DNA of 64,000 bases from assembly GCA_024734495.1 (NCBI GenBank), contig JALMQS010000102.1:8264986-8328985 (forward strand). The letters run 5' to 3'. The DNA comes from Forficula auricularia. Lineage: Eukaryota > Arthropoda > Insecta > Dermaptera > Forficulidae. Below the pieces are notes generated by a model. The model saw nothing but the letters and a program-made list of their open reading frames with translations. It had not been told where the DNA came from and searched no databases. Every line of letters begins with the position of its first letter. The stretch's first letter is position 1. Shown here one piece after another: positions 11,640-21,520 of this stretch. The translations under genes and the position numbers were made by a program.

Positions 11640-13155
11640 GGGTATTTACTTGAACATATATTTTTTATTTATATAAAAAAGATAAATATGTTTTATAATT
11701 TGGTACTGCCTATGGATGTAATGTCATAAAAAATTCTTTTTTAGGATAAACTTAGAATCCCATTTCATAGGAATCAAGAAGGATATCAATTTCGATTTTT
11801 TTTTTTTTTTTTTTTGAGAATCAGCCATATAATATATATTATACATATATAGGTATATATAAATGTATATGTTTAATTGAATCAAGCAAATGATAGCTCT
11901 CATTGAATTCTCTTTAAAAGTCCAAAATAACATTGAATTGAATTTTAGATTATTCTACATTTTTTTATATATGATTATATGATCAAAAATTAGTTTCAAT
12001 TTTTCGGCTTATTAATTTAAGAGAAATAAATGATTATAAGTCAAATCAATGGTCGATATTTTATTATCATTATAAAGAAATTTATGGGTTAAACCGTGCA
12101 AATGATCGTGCGGTGTGATTTAAATAAAAAAATGACTATAAACCTCAAATATGGTACATTAGTTTCAAATTGAGCATGGAGAAAATGGAAAAGATATAAA
12201 ATAAAAAAATCCTTTTCAAATTTTTTTCTAAAAACATACAAATATTGACTTAAAATAAAAAATAAACTTTCAACACTTGTTTACCCATGATTATGTCCAT
12301 ACTGATGTTTTTTTATTTATTCATATAATTTGTCTTATCTTGCTTTTAAGATGTTATTAATATAGCGTAAGATATTTTAAAAAATTATCACTCTGTACCC
12401 TAAGTGGGCTTTCGCTCAAATTTTTTAGTTTTTATGTCTAAACGTGAAGAAAAATCATTTTTAATTATGGCTTTTTGACTAGTTGGATTACACTCCATTA
12501 GTGGTAGACAGTGAATTCTCGATCCAAAATAATTGTATTTTCAAAATGAAGAATCGGTTTTAATTTTAATTAATTAGTTAATTTTACTACTTTTAAAACT
12601 TCCTGATAATAAACGAACAAATGAGAAAAAATCAAACATGAATGTTCTTGAAAGCTTGTAGACAATGAGCTGAAATTCGGTACGAAAGATTTTAATAATA
12701 ATCATGCTTCTCTATGCCAATTCTTAGCTTTCTATCAAAAACTCATTGCTGTAAAAACATACAGACATTTTAACGACACTAATTACATTTTTGTGACCTT
12801 GAAAATAAAAAATTTTTTATCATATCTTAGGTATCCCTGTAAAAATTTGTCAGCGACGATCAAAATGGTCAATTTTGGTGATTTTTGTACCAGCCTAATT
12901 TCAATTAAGTAATTAAATTAAAATTCTAGAAATAACTTTAAATTATTTCATTCTCTCCTTACGAATAGAAAATAAGAATGAATTTGATATTTCAAGTATT
13001 TTTCAAGATAAAATCATTTTTCTACTGCCTCTCCGCTTCTAGGCGGAAAGAAGAATGAATTTATGGAGCGACTAGTCGTTTAGCTAGTAATATATTTTCC
13101 TTAATTGAGCGAAAAAAACGTCCACAACTAGACGAGGCTAACTCGAAAATACCAC
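11640..13155. other. AT-rich sequence, mostly featureless
   Basis: Contains a poly-T run (11799-11815), a TATA-rich patch (11830-11870) and a second copy of the repeat at 1205-1345 (12070-12205). Part of 12840-13060 resembles 51640-51830, an interspersed insect repeat. No genes. Confidence 0.45.
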
Positions 13156-13159
13156 AATA

Positions 13160-13577
13160 CAAAATTCGCGTAGTGGCCTAGGTTTAAAAGTTTAAATAAC
13201 CTAAATAAATTAAATTCTGATCAATAATATACTTTTTTACGTTAGCGCAACATCTTAGGAAAAATGGAATTTTTCTAAGATGTTGCGTGAACGTAAAAAA
13301 GTATATTATTGATCAGAATTTATTTATTTAGGTTATTTAAACCATAAAACAAGCATAAAAAACTAGTATGTTTTCTTAAAAAATATAACTAATAGAAAAA
13401 AATTACAAAAATATCTTGATTTTTGGAATTGTTCATAAGATTAAAGTTCGATTCCCGAGTTGAAGATGTTAACTGATTTTAATTTTTTTTGCCGTTTTTC
13501 TTCTTATTACAATAGGCCACATTTCCGCACTAAAGTGTTTTTAAAAAAAATTTCAGTTTGTTCTAGCCACTCTAGTA
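13160..13577. mobile_element. partial TAGGGTG foldback element with internal palindrome
   Basis: Related to the right half of the element at 19060-20298: shared blocks include AATTACAAAAATAT and TTCTTCTTATTACAATA. At 13185-13345 it holds an almost perfect palindrome of two roughly 72-bp arms centred near 13266. It lacks the hAT MITE present in the duplicated copies, so it preserves the pre-insertion sequence. Confidence 0.65.
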
Positions 13578-13628
13578 TGGAACCCTTGGCATGCAAGTCC
13601 AACTCGCACTTGGCAGGCTTATTGATTC

Positions 13629-13799
13629 TTAGGACCGGTTGTATGTCGCAAAGTAAATGCTTTTTACAAGTGACAAAGAGTAGATGGTAAATGGAGGAAT
13701 TGGATGGGCAATCAGATGACAGGAACTTGCAGTCATTTACCATCTCACCCTTTGTCACTTGTAAAAAGCATTTACAAAGTGACATACAACCGGCCCTAA
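13629..13799. mobile_element. short TIR element (hairpin MITE)
   Basis: Inverted arms of about 65 bp (13629-13694 and 13734-13799) begin TAGGACCGGTTGTATG and end in the complement CATACAACCGGCCCTA. The centre is about 40 bp. Open frames here are by-products of the palindrome. Confidence 0.75.
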
Positions 13800-13849
13800 G
13801 TGGTTGCACACAGATCTAGCTGTTGGTTAATTTACCTGGCAGTCATAGA

Positions 13850-14230
13850 CACTCAAATATACCAGTTAATGGACTGTTCGAGTTATAAAATGCTTCCCCT
13901 TGATCTGTCTCATTTTAAATGATATCTACACGTTTAAGATATAAATTTATTGAAATTGGCTTGACTGGAATATGCGCGTGTGATGCCTGAGCCGGTGCAT
14001 AATTTATGAGTTGTGAAGTCGTTCGGACAACTATTTCAATTAACGACCTGACCTTGGCAAGGTGAACTATATTTGTAACCACGGACAGGTGGTCATTAGC
14101 AGTGACATAATTAAACAATCGAAAGAATAAATTTACTAAGCATCCTTCTTTATTTTCTCTCTGCCTGATTAACGTGAACAGTTGCATCTTAGCCACTGAC
14201 AATTTATGATCCATTTAATTGAAATAGAAT
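13850..14230. promoter_or_regulatory. candidate cis-regulatory or conserved non-coding block
   Basis: Complex, balanced sequence without repeat signatures, unlike its surroundings. It holds several homeodomain-type cores (CAATTA, TAATTA) and GACAGGTGGTCA, an E-box-like site. A 99-codon open frame on the - strand has no recognisable family. Regulatory function is inference from complexity and proximity to a Wnt locus. Confidence 0.3.
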
Positions 14231-14579
14231 GGCAAAGAGAATTAAATTAATATATCTTTAAAATAATTAAGAAAGAGAATGATAATTACTATCTTAAATA
14301 AATGGTTATTTCTTCTCTAGTACCAATACAATGAGAAAAAGTAATTATTTTCGAAATCAAAATGAATGGTGATGGATTATTCAATTACTAGTTGTTTATG
14401 TACATATATAGTATATAGTATATGTGTATATATACTATATAGTAAAATAAATTAAAATTTTTTATAAAATAATATTAAAATTTTGATATTTATAAAAGAT
14501 TTGTATTTATTTTAATTAATATATAGGTATAACATTCAATAAAAAAATGTTCTTATATAATATTATAGGAAATGATTAA
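14231..14579. other. AT-rich spacer
   Basis: Low-complexity TATA-type palindromes at 14400-14445. Nothing else. Confidence 0.5.
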
Positions 14580-15285
14580 GATGATGGATGAATTTTAGTT
14601 TTAGCTCGAAGGGTTAGTTAGAAGGATATTCGCCGGGCTTGGATGGGAGATGATCTTCAGAGATTAAAATCTCTTTTGGCGGCGTAAAGCCAGAAAATGC
14701 TATTTTAAAATACGAATTTGCACAAAGGCGGTAGAAATATGCTTTAAATAAAATATTGGCACAAAGCCCGCATTTATTGCCTTTTCATTACAATTTCTTG
14801 GCAAGCTTTAAACACAACGTGTATACAATTACTTCTTCGCTTCAGAGAGCCATGACATAGACGCAAGCCGTCTCTTTACCAAATCGTTCCCAGGTAATCA
14901 CATCGGAGAGTTGTCCGCGTCAGCGAGGTTCAGCAAGATTTTTCTTCGAGAGGCTTGCCGCCTTTATAAGCCTGGCTGCTCTAATTAGCAATTAAACTGA
15001 TTTGTTAATTGGTCGTGTTTTAGGGTGACGTATGTGTAAATATCCGCGCGCACGGCCTGTGATTTTTTTTTATGATATTGATGTGAGAAGGAGATACAGC
15101 AGAAGGTGCATCCCCTAAAGGCCTTTTTGGGATGGCCCCTCCAACGTGAAAAGAACAGAGTAGAAGAAAAAGAAGCCGAAATCACGAGCCAGAAAGTTAG
15201 ATACTATCCAATTTACTAAGTTTTTGAAGGGCTTCGAGCAGTGGTAAATTCTCCGCGCAATAAATTAGTTAAATTTATCTGCCAC
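14580..15285. promoter_or_regulatory. complex non-repetitive block upstream of promoter-like sequence
   Basis: About 700 bp of comparatively GC-balanced, non-repetitive DNA leading into the TATA+Inr pair at 15291-15328. No long frame has a recognisable family. It could be a promoter-proximal or enhancer region. A cross-species alignment would settle this. Confidence 0.3.
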
Positions 15286-15290
15286 TTAAT

Positions 15291-15328
15291 TATAAAAGGG
15301 GCGTGTCTCCGACGTTCACCTGTCAGTT
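15291..15328 (+). promoter_or_regulatory. TATA box plus initiator
   Basis: TATAAAAGGGGCG at 15291 is followed by TCAGTT at 15323-15328, putting the Inr adenine (15325) 34 bp after the first T of the TATA box. This is slightly wide but fits an arthropod TATA/Inr core promoter. The first ATG downstream (15380) opens only a five-codon frame, so a transcript starting here would have a non-coding first exon. Whether it serves the Wnt gene 30 kb downstream is unknown. Confidence 0.4.
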
Positions 15329-15634
15329 GATCGAAAAGATCCTGACTGGTGAACATCAAGCTCCTTTCTCAAGGCGAAAATGAATCTTTATTTTTAAAAA
15401 GCATTTGATATTGAACGGAGTAGAGAATAAAATCCTACAATATAGTATAGGATCAAATCCAACATATTTTGCATTGTAAAGTCCACTAGATTTTTTTTTC
15501 AATTTAAGATTAACTTTCCATTTTTAATAATATAGTCTTTAATTGTATACCTACATTTATTGTAGCACTCATAAATTTTTTAACGCCGATTTTACTCAAT
15601 TTCATATTTTTTCAATTCAAATAATCTACAAAAA

Positions 15635-16203
15635 GTCAATTCCGTCCCCTGGCCAATTTGACTGTTTAAATCTTCAAACCCGTGTATTTACTTGAAAAGT
15701 GTTCAGATATGACTGAATAAAATATCACCTAAATAAAAAAAGATGAATGAAGACTATATAATTTAACAAAGGTTTTTTAGTTATTAAAATTTTGTTAGAA
15801 AAAATTATTAAAATTGTCCAAAGACAGTGTGTCAATTCCGTCCCCAATATAGTTTTAGTATTTAACTTGACTCACGCCATCACTGCAGTGGTCAAGAGAG
15901 AAACTATTGTCAGTTGGTGAGTTGGTTTGTTAATAGCAACCAGTGGTGTTAATTTTATTCATATGGTAACACAGAAAAATGACTTCATAAAGGTAGTGAT
16001 TAATTATGTCGTTCATAAGTGTCATTTCCGTCCCTGCGATAAAAAGTCATATAAAAATATTTTTTTTTAATATTTAAAAAAAAACTTTCTATAGTGTTGT
16101 TTTACTTTTAGTGAATTGTAACCAAAATTGTAACCTTCTATATTTTTAACCCAGTCTCTGCCTTTATTACCAAATCAAAATTCTCTAATGTCAATTCTGT
16201 CCC
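15635..16203 (+). repeat. GTCAATTCCGTCCC motif at about 190-bp spacing
   Basis: Same-strand copies start at 15635, 15831, 16021 (GTCATTTCCGTCCC) and 16190 (GTCAATTCTGTCCC), 196, 190 and 169 bp apart. Flanks between copies are not obviously homologous. Possibly transposase-binding sites of a decayed DNA element or a satellite remnant. Confidence 0.6.
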
Positions 16204-16614
16204 TTGATTATCACACCTGAATGGGAAAAATCATAAAGAATTGAAAAATATTTTTTAATTCATGACCATTATTAGAAATTGGTCGATAGATATAGTTGAG
16301 CCACAAATCTATAATATCATTGATGGGATGCTATAAAGTTATATTTTCAAATTTTTAGGTAAAGAAATGCAAACATAAGTTGGATTTACTCATATAGCGA
16401 TTTAACTTATGTATTTATTATATAAATATAATTACAAAATTAGAAAAAAGTGATAAAATTTCGTTCTTCAATAATCTTATTTTTATCAAGTACAGAGCTT
16501 AGGATTAAAGCCCATTCGGTCAGATCAAGAGTGATGATTTTATTTTTATATCCATATGTTTATTTGTAAATTGGTGTAAGGGTAAGATATATACTACAAC
16601 TCAAATTTTTGTAA

Positions 16615-16675
16615 TGATGCAGGCTTGAACCTAGGTCTTCTGCTATCCAACGCGCTTAACTACTTCCCCAAATAA
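16615..16675 (-). repeat. tRNA-derived SINE remnant
   Basis: On the - strand, TAGTTAAGCGCGTTGGATA resembles an A box and D arm. It is followed at tRNA-like distance by GGTTCAAGCC, a good B box. No intact cloverleaf is seen, so this looks like a SINE head and not a tRNA gene. Confidence 0.5.
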
Positions 16676-16905
16676 CGATTTAAATTTTTTCTAATTTTTT
16701 GCATAGGTAGGTACTATATCCGGTTGTTCTAAAGCTAGTATATTAACCAAAAATCGTTTCAGCTCATGAATTGTTTTGATTTTTACCAAAATTCAAGTCC
16801 ATGTGGACACTTACCATATTTAAAATTTAAATAAAAGCGTGTAAAAATGAAATATGGACAAACTGAATTTATAACATAAAACTAAATACCTATTAACATT
16901 TGATT

Positions 16906-17285
16906 TAATTGAAAGAGAGAGAAACAAATAAGTTGTCCTCTGCTTGGTGCAAATAAACATACACATTATATGTATATATAATTTATTTGTTTGGGACTAT
17001 AGTTTCGAAGGCTTGGTCCTCATCATAGTCTTTTTAGTTATAAATATTATTTTTCATGGGATCAATTTCAGCTTAGATATTGATCCCATGAAAATTAATA
17101 TTTATAATTAAAAAGACTGATGATGAGGGCCAAACCTTCGAAACTATAGTCTCAAACAAATAAATTATATATATATATATGTGTGTGTGTGTGTTTATTT
17201 GAATCAAACAGAGGAGAACCTATTTGTTTTTCTCTGTGAATCAACAACTCTGCTACTCTCGGCAAAATAAAAAACTTTTCTAATT
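16906..17285. mobile_element. head-to-head pair of Penelope-type terminal repeats
   Basis: A palindrome centred near 17070. Each half carries TTATTTGTTTG, the ribozyme region and CATGGGATCAAT towards the centre. Outer ends are CTCTGCTTGGTGCAAATA (left) and the distal block ending CTCTGCTACTCTCGGC (right). Inverted terminal repeats are an arrangement known for Penelope-like elements. No RT lies between the halves, so this is a terminal-repeat-only derivative. The - strand core (near 17006-17040) has lost a base in CUGAUGA; the + strand core is intact. Confidence 0.75.
17117..17151 (+). ncRNA. hammerhead-type ribozyme motif (Penelope terminal repeat)
   Basis: CTGATGA (17117-17123), one extra T, stem II GAGGG/CCTTC with loop CCAAA, GAAA (17140-17143), then CTATAG as a self-complementary stem III followed by TC, with predicted cleavage after C17151. 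Flanking GA/TC gives two base pairs of stem I. A six-base palindromic stem III implies action as a dimer, as described for Penelope-associated hammerheads. Confidence 0.6.
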
Positions 17286-17650
17286 AATTGCCTAGATTAG
17301 TTCATGATTCACAAGGGGAAATCATTGAGGTTGTCTTCTGTTTGATTCTGCAAATAAAGATAGATATGCATTTGTTGATATGCATCAACCAGAGATCCTC
17401 TTTGAATTCTACTTATATTATCCTTTGATTTCTCTTTTTGTTTACAAACTCCAAAAGTATGGATGGGAAAATCAGCGAGGTGTGAAATGCCTGTCTTCAT
17501 GCAGATTATGCATGCGCATGCATTCTTTGTCCTCTCTCGCCTAATGGCATTTCATTCATGTTCCAATCGTAAATGAACAATTTATTATTAATTCTCAAGT
17601 ATCAATTTGCACACCCTGAACATAAAGACAGAAAGATGGATATGTTAGAG

Positions 17651-17720
17651 GGGGGCTCTCATGTTCAAGAGGTAGTGCTTTGATCTATCTAACAGAGGTT
17701 TCAATTACACCCGAGCGATG
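17651..17720 (+). repeat. possible tRNA-like SINE remnant
   Basis: AGAGGTAGTGCTTTG looks like a D arm, then a potential anticodon arm and GGTTTCAATTAC, a degraded B box. Weak evidence; an ancient SINE head is the best guess. Confidence 0.3.
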
Positions 17721-17729
17721 CACATTCAA

Positions 17730-18270
17730 GAGAACTCCAGCCCATTTCAAAACCACCTACTCCAATTGAAGACTCACACACGCCCTTTTGAAAATCGCTA
17801 ACAAATCGTTTGAATTATTACAAACGAATATTTTCGATGTGAACATGCGAATAACAACCAGTGAGTAATAAAAAAATTGGGTGCATTGTTGGGGAATTTC
17901 ATGGCAGAAAAAGAGTAAATGGTACTTAATATACGGTAAAAGAAAAATGAACCAATAAGAATAACAACGACGTCGATTTATTGAAATGTCATTTAAACTA
18001 AGGAAAGTAAATATCAAAACATTGTAAAAATAACATAAAATTAAACTTGTAAAATACATTGCGAATAATTCTTTACAATGGTTGAAACATAGAAACACAT
18101 AGAAGACTTAAATAACTATTACACCCAGATAAATACTAGCATGGTGTTTGTGAAATCAATAATCCCCCCTAAAACCCGGTTTTGGGACGCTTCAACATCA
18201 TTTCGATGTTTAATTAAATAAAAATCGAACCAAACACTTTCGTCAAATCGTTTAATCGTTTGGATTGAGA
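17730..18270. other. no recognisable feature
   Basis: AT-rich sequence with open frames by chance only. A transposon target site at 18271 ends the stretch. Confidence 0.45.
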
Positions 18271-18278
18271 GCTACATC

Positions 18279-18998
18279 CAGAGACGTAGCCACGGGTCAG
18301 AACCCCCCCTCCCAAGGGGAAGGGTTCATGGGATGAGTAACGGAAACGACAAATCTTTTCTCTATGGCAGACTAACCGTAATTAAATATATTCATATGTT
18401 TAATCAAGAATTATGTTTTTTTACTTTCACATTTATATTCTATGGAATATAATGGGAGAGTATTGCAATGGCCAGTCTTGGTCCTGACTCTTTGAGAACT
18501 TGTATCTCAAAGATGAAAAAAGTTAATTTCATTTTGTAACTTCTAGGTGAAAGGAAAATTGCGGGTTTTTGGGATTTGCGGAAACAGAAAAAAAAGACCA
18601 ATTTTAACTAGCGTTTGAGCCCGAACAGTTGGTCGGAGAAAAAAACCTAAATGATAAAATCTGTAGGAAACTTTATGAACTTTCATTTTGAATAGGAAGG
18701 TTATTTGCGAAAATTTGATAGTTTTCGAGTTATAAGCAAAAAATGTGATTTTTTTACCTTTTTTGCATTTTTGACAATGTTCTGTGACGAAATTTTGTTA
18801 ACAAGCCTCAGATTCGGATTCGGCACATCAAAAAACATAAAGGGTCGAAGAAGTTACAACTACCCCAAAACTTTCCGGGTAAAAACACAATTTAATTGGA
18901 CTATTTGTTTTAATAAAAAACAAATTCACCACTAAATATTTTGCTTTATGGATTGACCCCCCCCCCCCCCCCATGAAAATTTTCCGGCTACGCCACTG
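18279..18998. mobile_element. hAT-like element with GGCGTAGCC-type ends
   Basis: Starts CAGAGACGTAGCCACGGGTC and ends in the complement of CAGTGGCGTAGCCGGAAAAT. Flanks GCTACATC and CCTAAATC (8 bp, 6 matching) look like an aged 8-bp target duplication, as for hAT. A C-homopolymer lies inside near the right end. The left boundary of the 9.3-kb duplication (18383) falls inside this element, so copy 2 carries it without its left 104 bp. Confidence 0.7.
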
Positions 18999-19059
18999 CC
19001 TAAATCATGAAAGAAAATATTTTTTAGTCTGATTCTGAGTCGAAGGTAGAGATGAGCAT

Positions 19060-20298
19060 TAGGGTGGGTTCGAAAAGACTGATTTTTTTTTTCGAAAACA
19101 ACACTTTAGTGCGGAAAAGTTGCCTATTGAAATAAGAAGAAAAAGGCATAAAAATATTAAAATCGGTTAACATGTTCCGCTCGCGCATCGAAGTTTAAAC
19201 TCATGAAAAATTGCAAAAATCACGATATTTTTGTAATTTTTTTCTATTAGTCAAAATTTTTAAAATAGACACACTAGTATTTTATGCTTGTTTTAAGGCT
19301 TAAATCAGCGTTTCTCAACCTTTTGTAGAGCGAGTAACCCTAGAGCACTTATATTTATTTTTGAGGAACCCCTAGCACTAAAATATGAGATATTTAATTT
19401 TTCGTCAAAATATCAACATCATGCTACTTTTATAGCTTCCAAATATAACATGCACACATTTTAAACATTTGCTAGATTTTGGGGAAATTGGATACAAAAA
19501 TCGTGCATTTTAGATTACAATATCTAACATCTTTATTTTCATGAATAATATTATTATTAAATTTTTTTGGTAATGTCATTGGGATACCCATATGCCTCTT
19601 TCGGATCGGACAAGTTTTTTTTACATATTCAATGTATAATCATAAATAATATTCTCATCTATTTTAATATTATTTCGTCATTAATAACAAAATAATAATA
19701 AAGCTATTTAAATGATGTTTTCATTTTTTACTTATGTAACGTAATTGTTCTATTATAATAAGAAAGTTAAAGAACTTTAGAGCAACAAAAATGGTGTTCA
19801 TCGCATTCTTAAGTATCAATGGTTTTATTTGACTTTAAGGTAATACTTAGAGTCTTAAATTTAATATTTTTTTCATTACATGACAAATTTTTTGAGGGCT
19901 GATACTACTAGCTACTATTTTTGTTTTTTCTATTTTTTCTTTTATTGACCTATAGGCGCGGGGAAGCCCAACCTCCCTTGTGGAACCCTGTCGTTTTGAG
20001 ATTCACTGGTTTAAATATCCTAAATAAATTAAATTCTGAATTTTTTACGTTGCGCAACATCTCTAGAAAAATTATATTTTTTCTAAGATGTTTTTATTGT
20101 AAAAATTTTAACTAATAGAAAAAAATTACAAAAATATAGTGAATTTTTCTTTTTTTCATAAGTTTAAAGTTCAATGCGCGAGCGGAAGATGTTAGCCGAT
20201 TTTAATTTTTTATGCCGTTTCTCTTCTTATTATAATAAGCACTTTTCCCCATTAAAGTCTTTTTTGAAAAAAAATTCAGTTTTTTCGACCCACCATAA
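19060..20298. mobile_element. TAGGGTG foldback element with 8-bp target duplication
   Basis: Ends TAGGGTGGGTTCGAAAA and TTTTTTCGACCCACCATA are inverted, and ATGAGCAT flanks both sides exactly (19052-19059 and 20299-20306). Arms of about 240 bp. It is split by the hAT MITE at 19306-20008; without that it would be about 530 bp. The 8-bp duplication suggests hAT-type transposition. Confidence 0.85.
19306..20008. mobile_element. hAT MITE nested in the foldback element
   Basis: Left end CAGCGTTTCTCAACC and right end complement CAGTGAATCTCAAAACG are typical hAT termini. Flanks GCTTAAAT and GTTTAAAT form an 8-bp target duplication with one mismatch. The related element at 13.16 kb shows the uninterrupted target. 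No transposase. Confidence 0.88.
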
Positions 20299-20379
20299 TG
20301 AGCATCGATCGTCTTACTGGTGGGTCCTTCTTGAATTCGATTGCATAAAAAAAAAAAAAAAAAAAATGGCCGTTTTCAA

Positions 20380-20800
20380 AACATCGGTATTTACATGTCG
20401 TGATCGATTCTTTCTATATCAATGAAAAACAACCGATGTTTTTGCTACATCGATGTTTCTCCCCGACAACGTTGTTTTTAAATATTTACAGGAATTTTTT
20501 TGTATTAATTTTGATAAATTAAAATTGACATAGGTACTGATGAGTCGGGCATTGAGAACATATTGTCAGAATTGCTTTTAACAAAACATCGATTTATTTA
20601 CATTGATATTTTTCATGAAAATATTTAAGTTTATTTATTAATTTTGCCTAATTTTCTGAAACCATGATTTTTTTAATATTCTTCGATGTTTTCCGTCAAA
20701 ATACGTTTTCAGGGCCATATTATCGCCACATCGATAGTTCCTGTCGATTTTAACATCGATAGTGAACATCAATATTTGAACTATCGATGGTCATGCCTAG
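20380..20800. repeat. cluster of CATCGAT-like motifs
   Basis: ACATCGAT or close variants occur in both orientations near 20380, 20430, 20446, 20586, 20680, 20730, 20752 and 20780. They may be subterminal repeats of an unrecognised transposon. They also resemble the DRE/DREF core TATCGATA. Confidence 0.4.
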
Positions 20801-20982
20801 TCGAAGGTATCTGTGCGAATCTTGAACTACTGAATGTTGTAGACTACGATAAAGACGATGGACGAGGAAGAGCCTCTAAAAATCATAGGGATAAACAATT
20901 TGGCGAAAAATTTCGTTTATCATTCAATTTGACCATGAAGGATTGTTTGGAATTAAAAACCAACATGTTTTTTTACAAATAA
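20686..20982 (+). CDS. 98-codon open frame, unknown
   Basis: The frame is open for 98 codons and kept in the second copy (29967-30263) with two amino-acid changes (F to L, A to P). I recognise no domain. Composition is mixed, with a basic and acidic stretch DYDKDDGRGR. No promoter or splice context is evident. It may be a relic of a transposon protein or chance; retention in copy 2 says little because the copies are so similar. Confidence 0.2.
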   Translation: MFSVKIRFQGHIIATSIVPVDFNIDSEHQYLNYRWSCLVEGICANLELLNVVDYDKDDGRGRASKNHRDKQFGEKFRLSFNLTMKDCLELKTNMFFYK

Positions 20983-21520
20983 GACATTAAATAAGATTGT
21001 CTATTTACAACGAATTCTAATATTGAAGCCATTTTCAAATGAAGATAGATTTAGTTTTAGCATCTAATTACATCGTTATTCTGCTAGAATCGCTATGTTT
21101 CACCATCAAGAATCCACTTGGTAATTAACACAGATTAGCAATAAGCTACTCGGAGAGTCTTTATTAAGACATGCGTATCCTTTGAAAAGAAACCCAGCCT
21201 GCGAACATTTGAATGCTTTTTAATCTTTATATTATAATTTATTTTTGTATTAAATAAAAAAATAAAATAAAAAAATGATATGAATAATTATTATCAAAAG
21301 TGCAGTCACAATAATACAACTAAAAATAAAATAAAATACACTAAAAGGTATAAAATAGTTATCTAATTTAGTTACAACTAAACGACGAAATTTTTATATG
21401 AAATCACTTTTTGAAGTCAGTGCCAAATATTTACATTTTATGAATCGCACTCGACGGATCTTACTTAGTACGTTTGGCTTGTAATGAAGACAACATCGCG
21501 TAAGCTCGCTTATACAGTTT

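Noticed and set aside
13445..13465. GTTCGATTCCCGAG as a tRNA B box
   Set aside because: No A box at the right distance and no cloverleaf; it lies in the foldback family, where other copies lack the match.
13507..13809. Frames on both strands between 13460 and 13809
   Set aside because: They lie across the palindromic MITE at 13629-13799 and mirror each other.
16615..16675. Functional tRNA gene
   Set aside because: A and B boxes are present but acceptor and anticodon stems do not pair.
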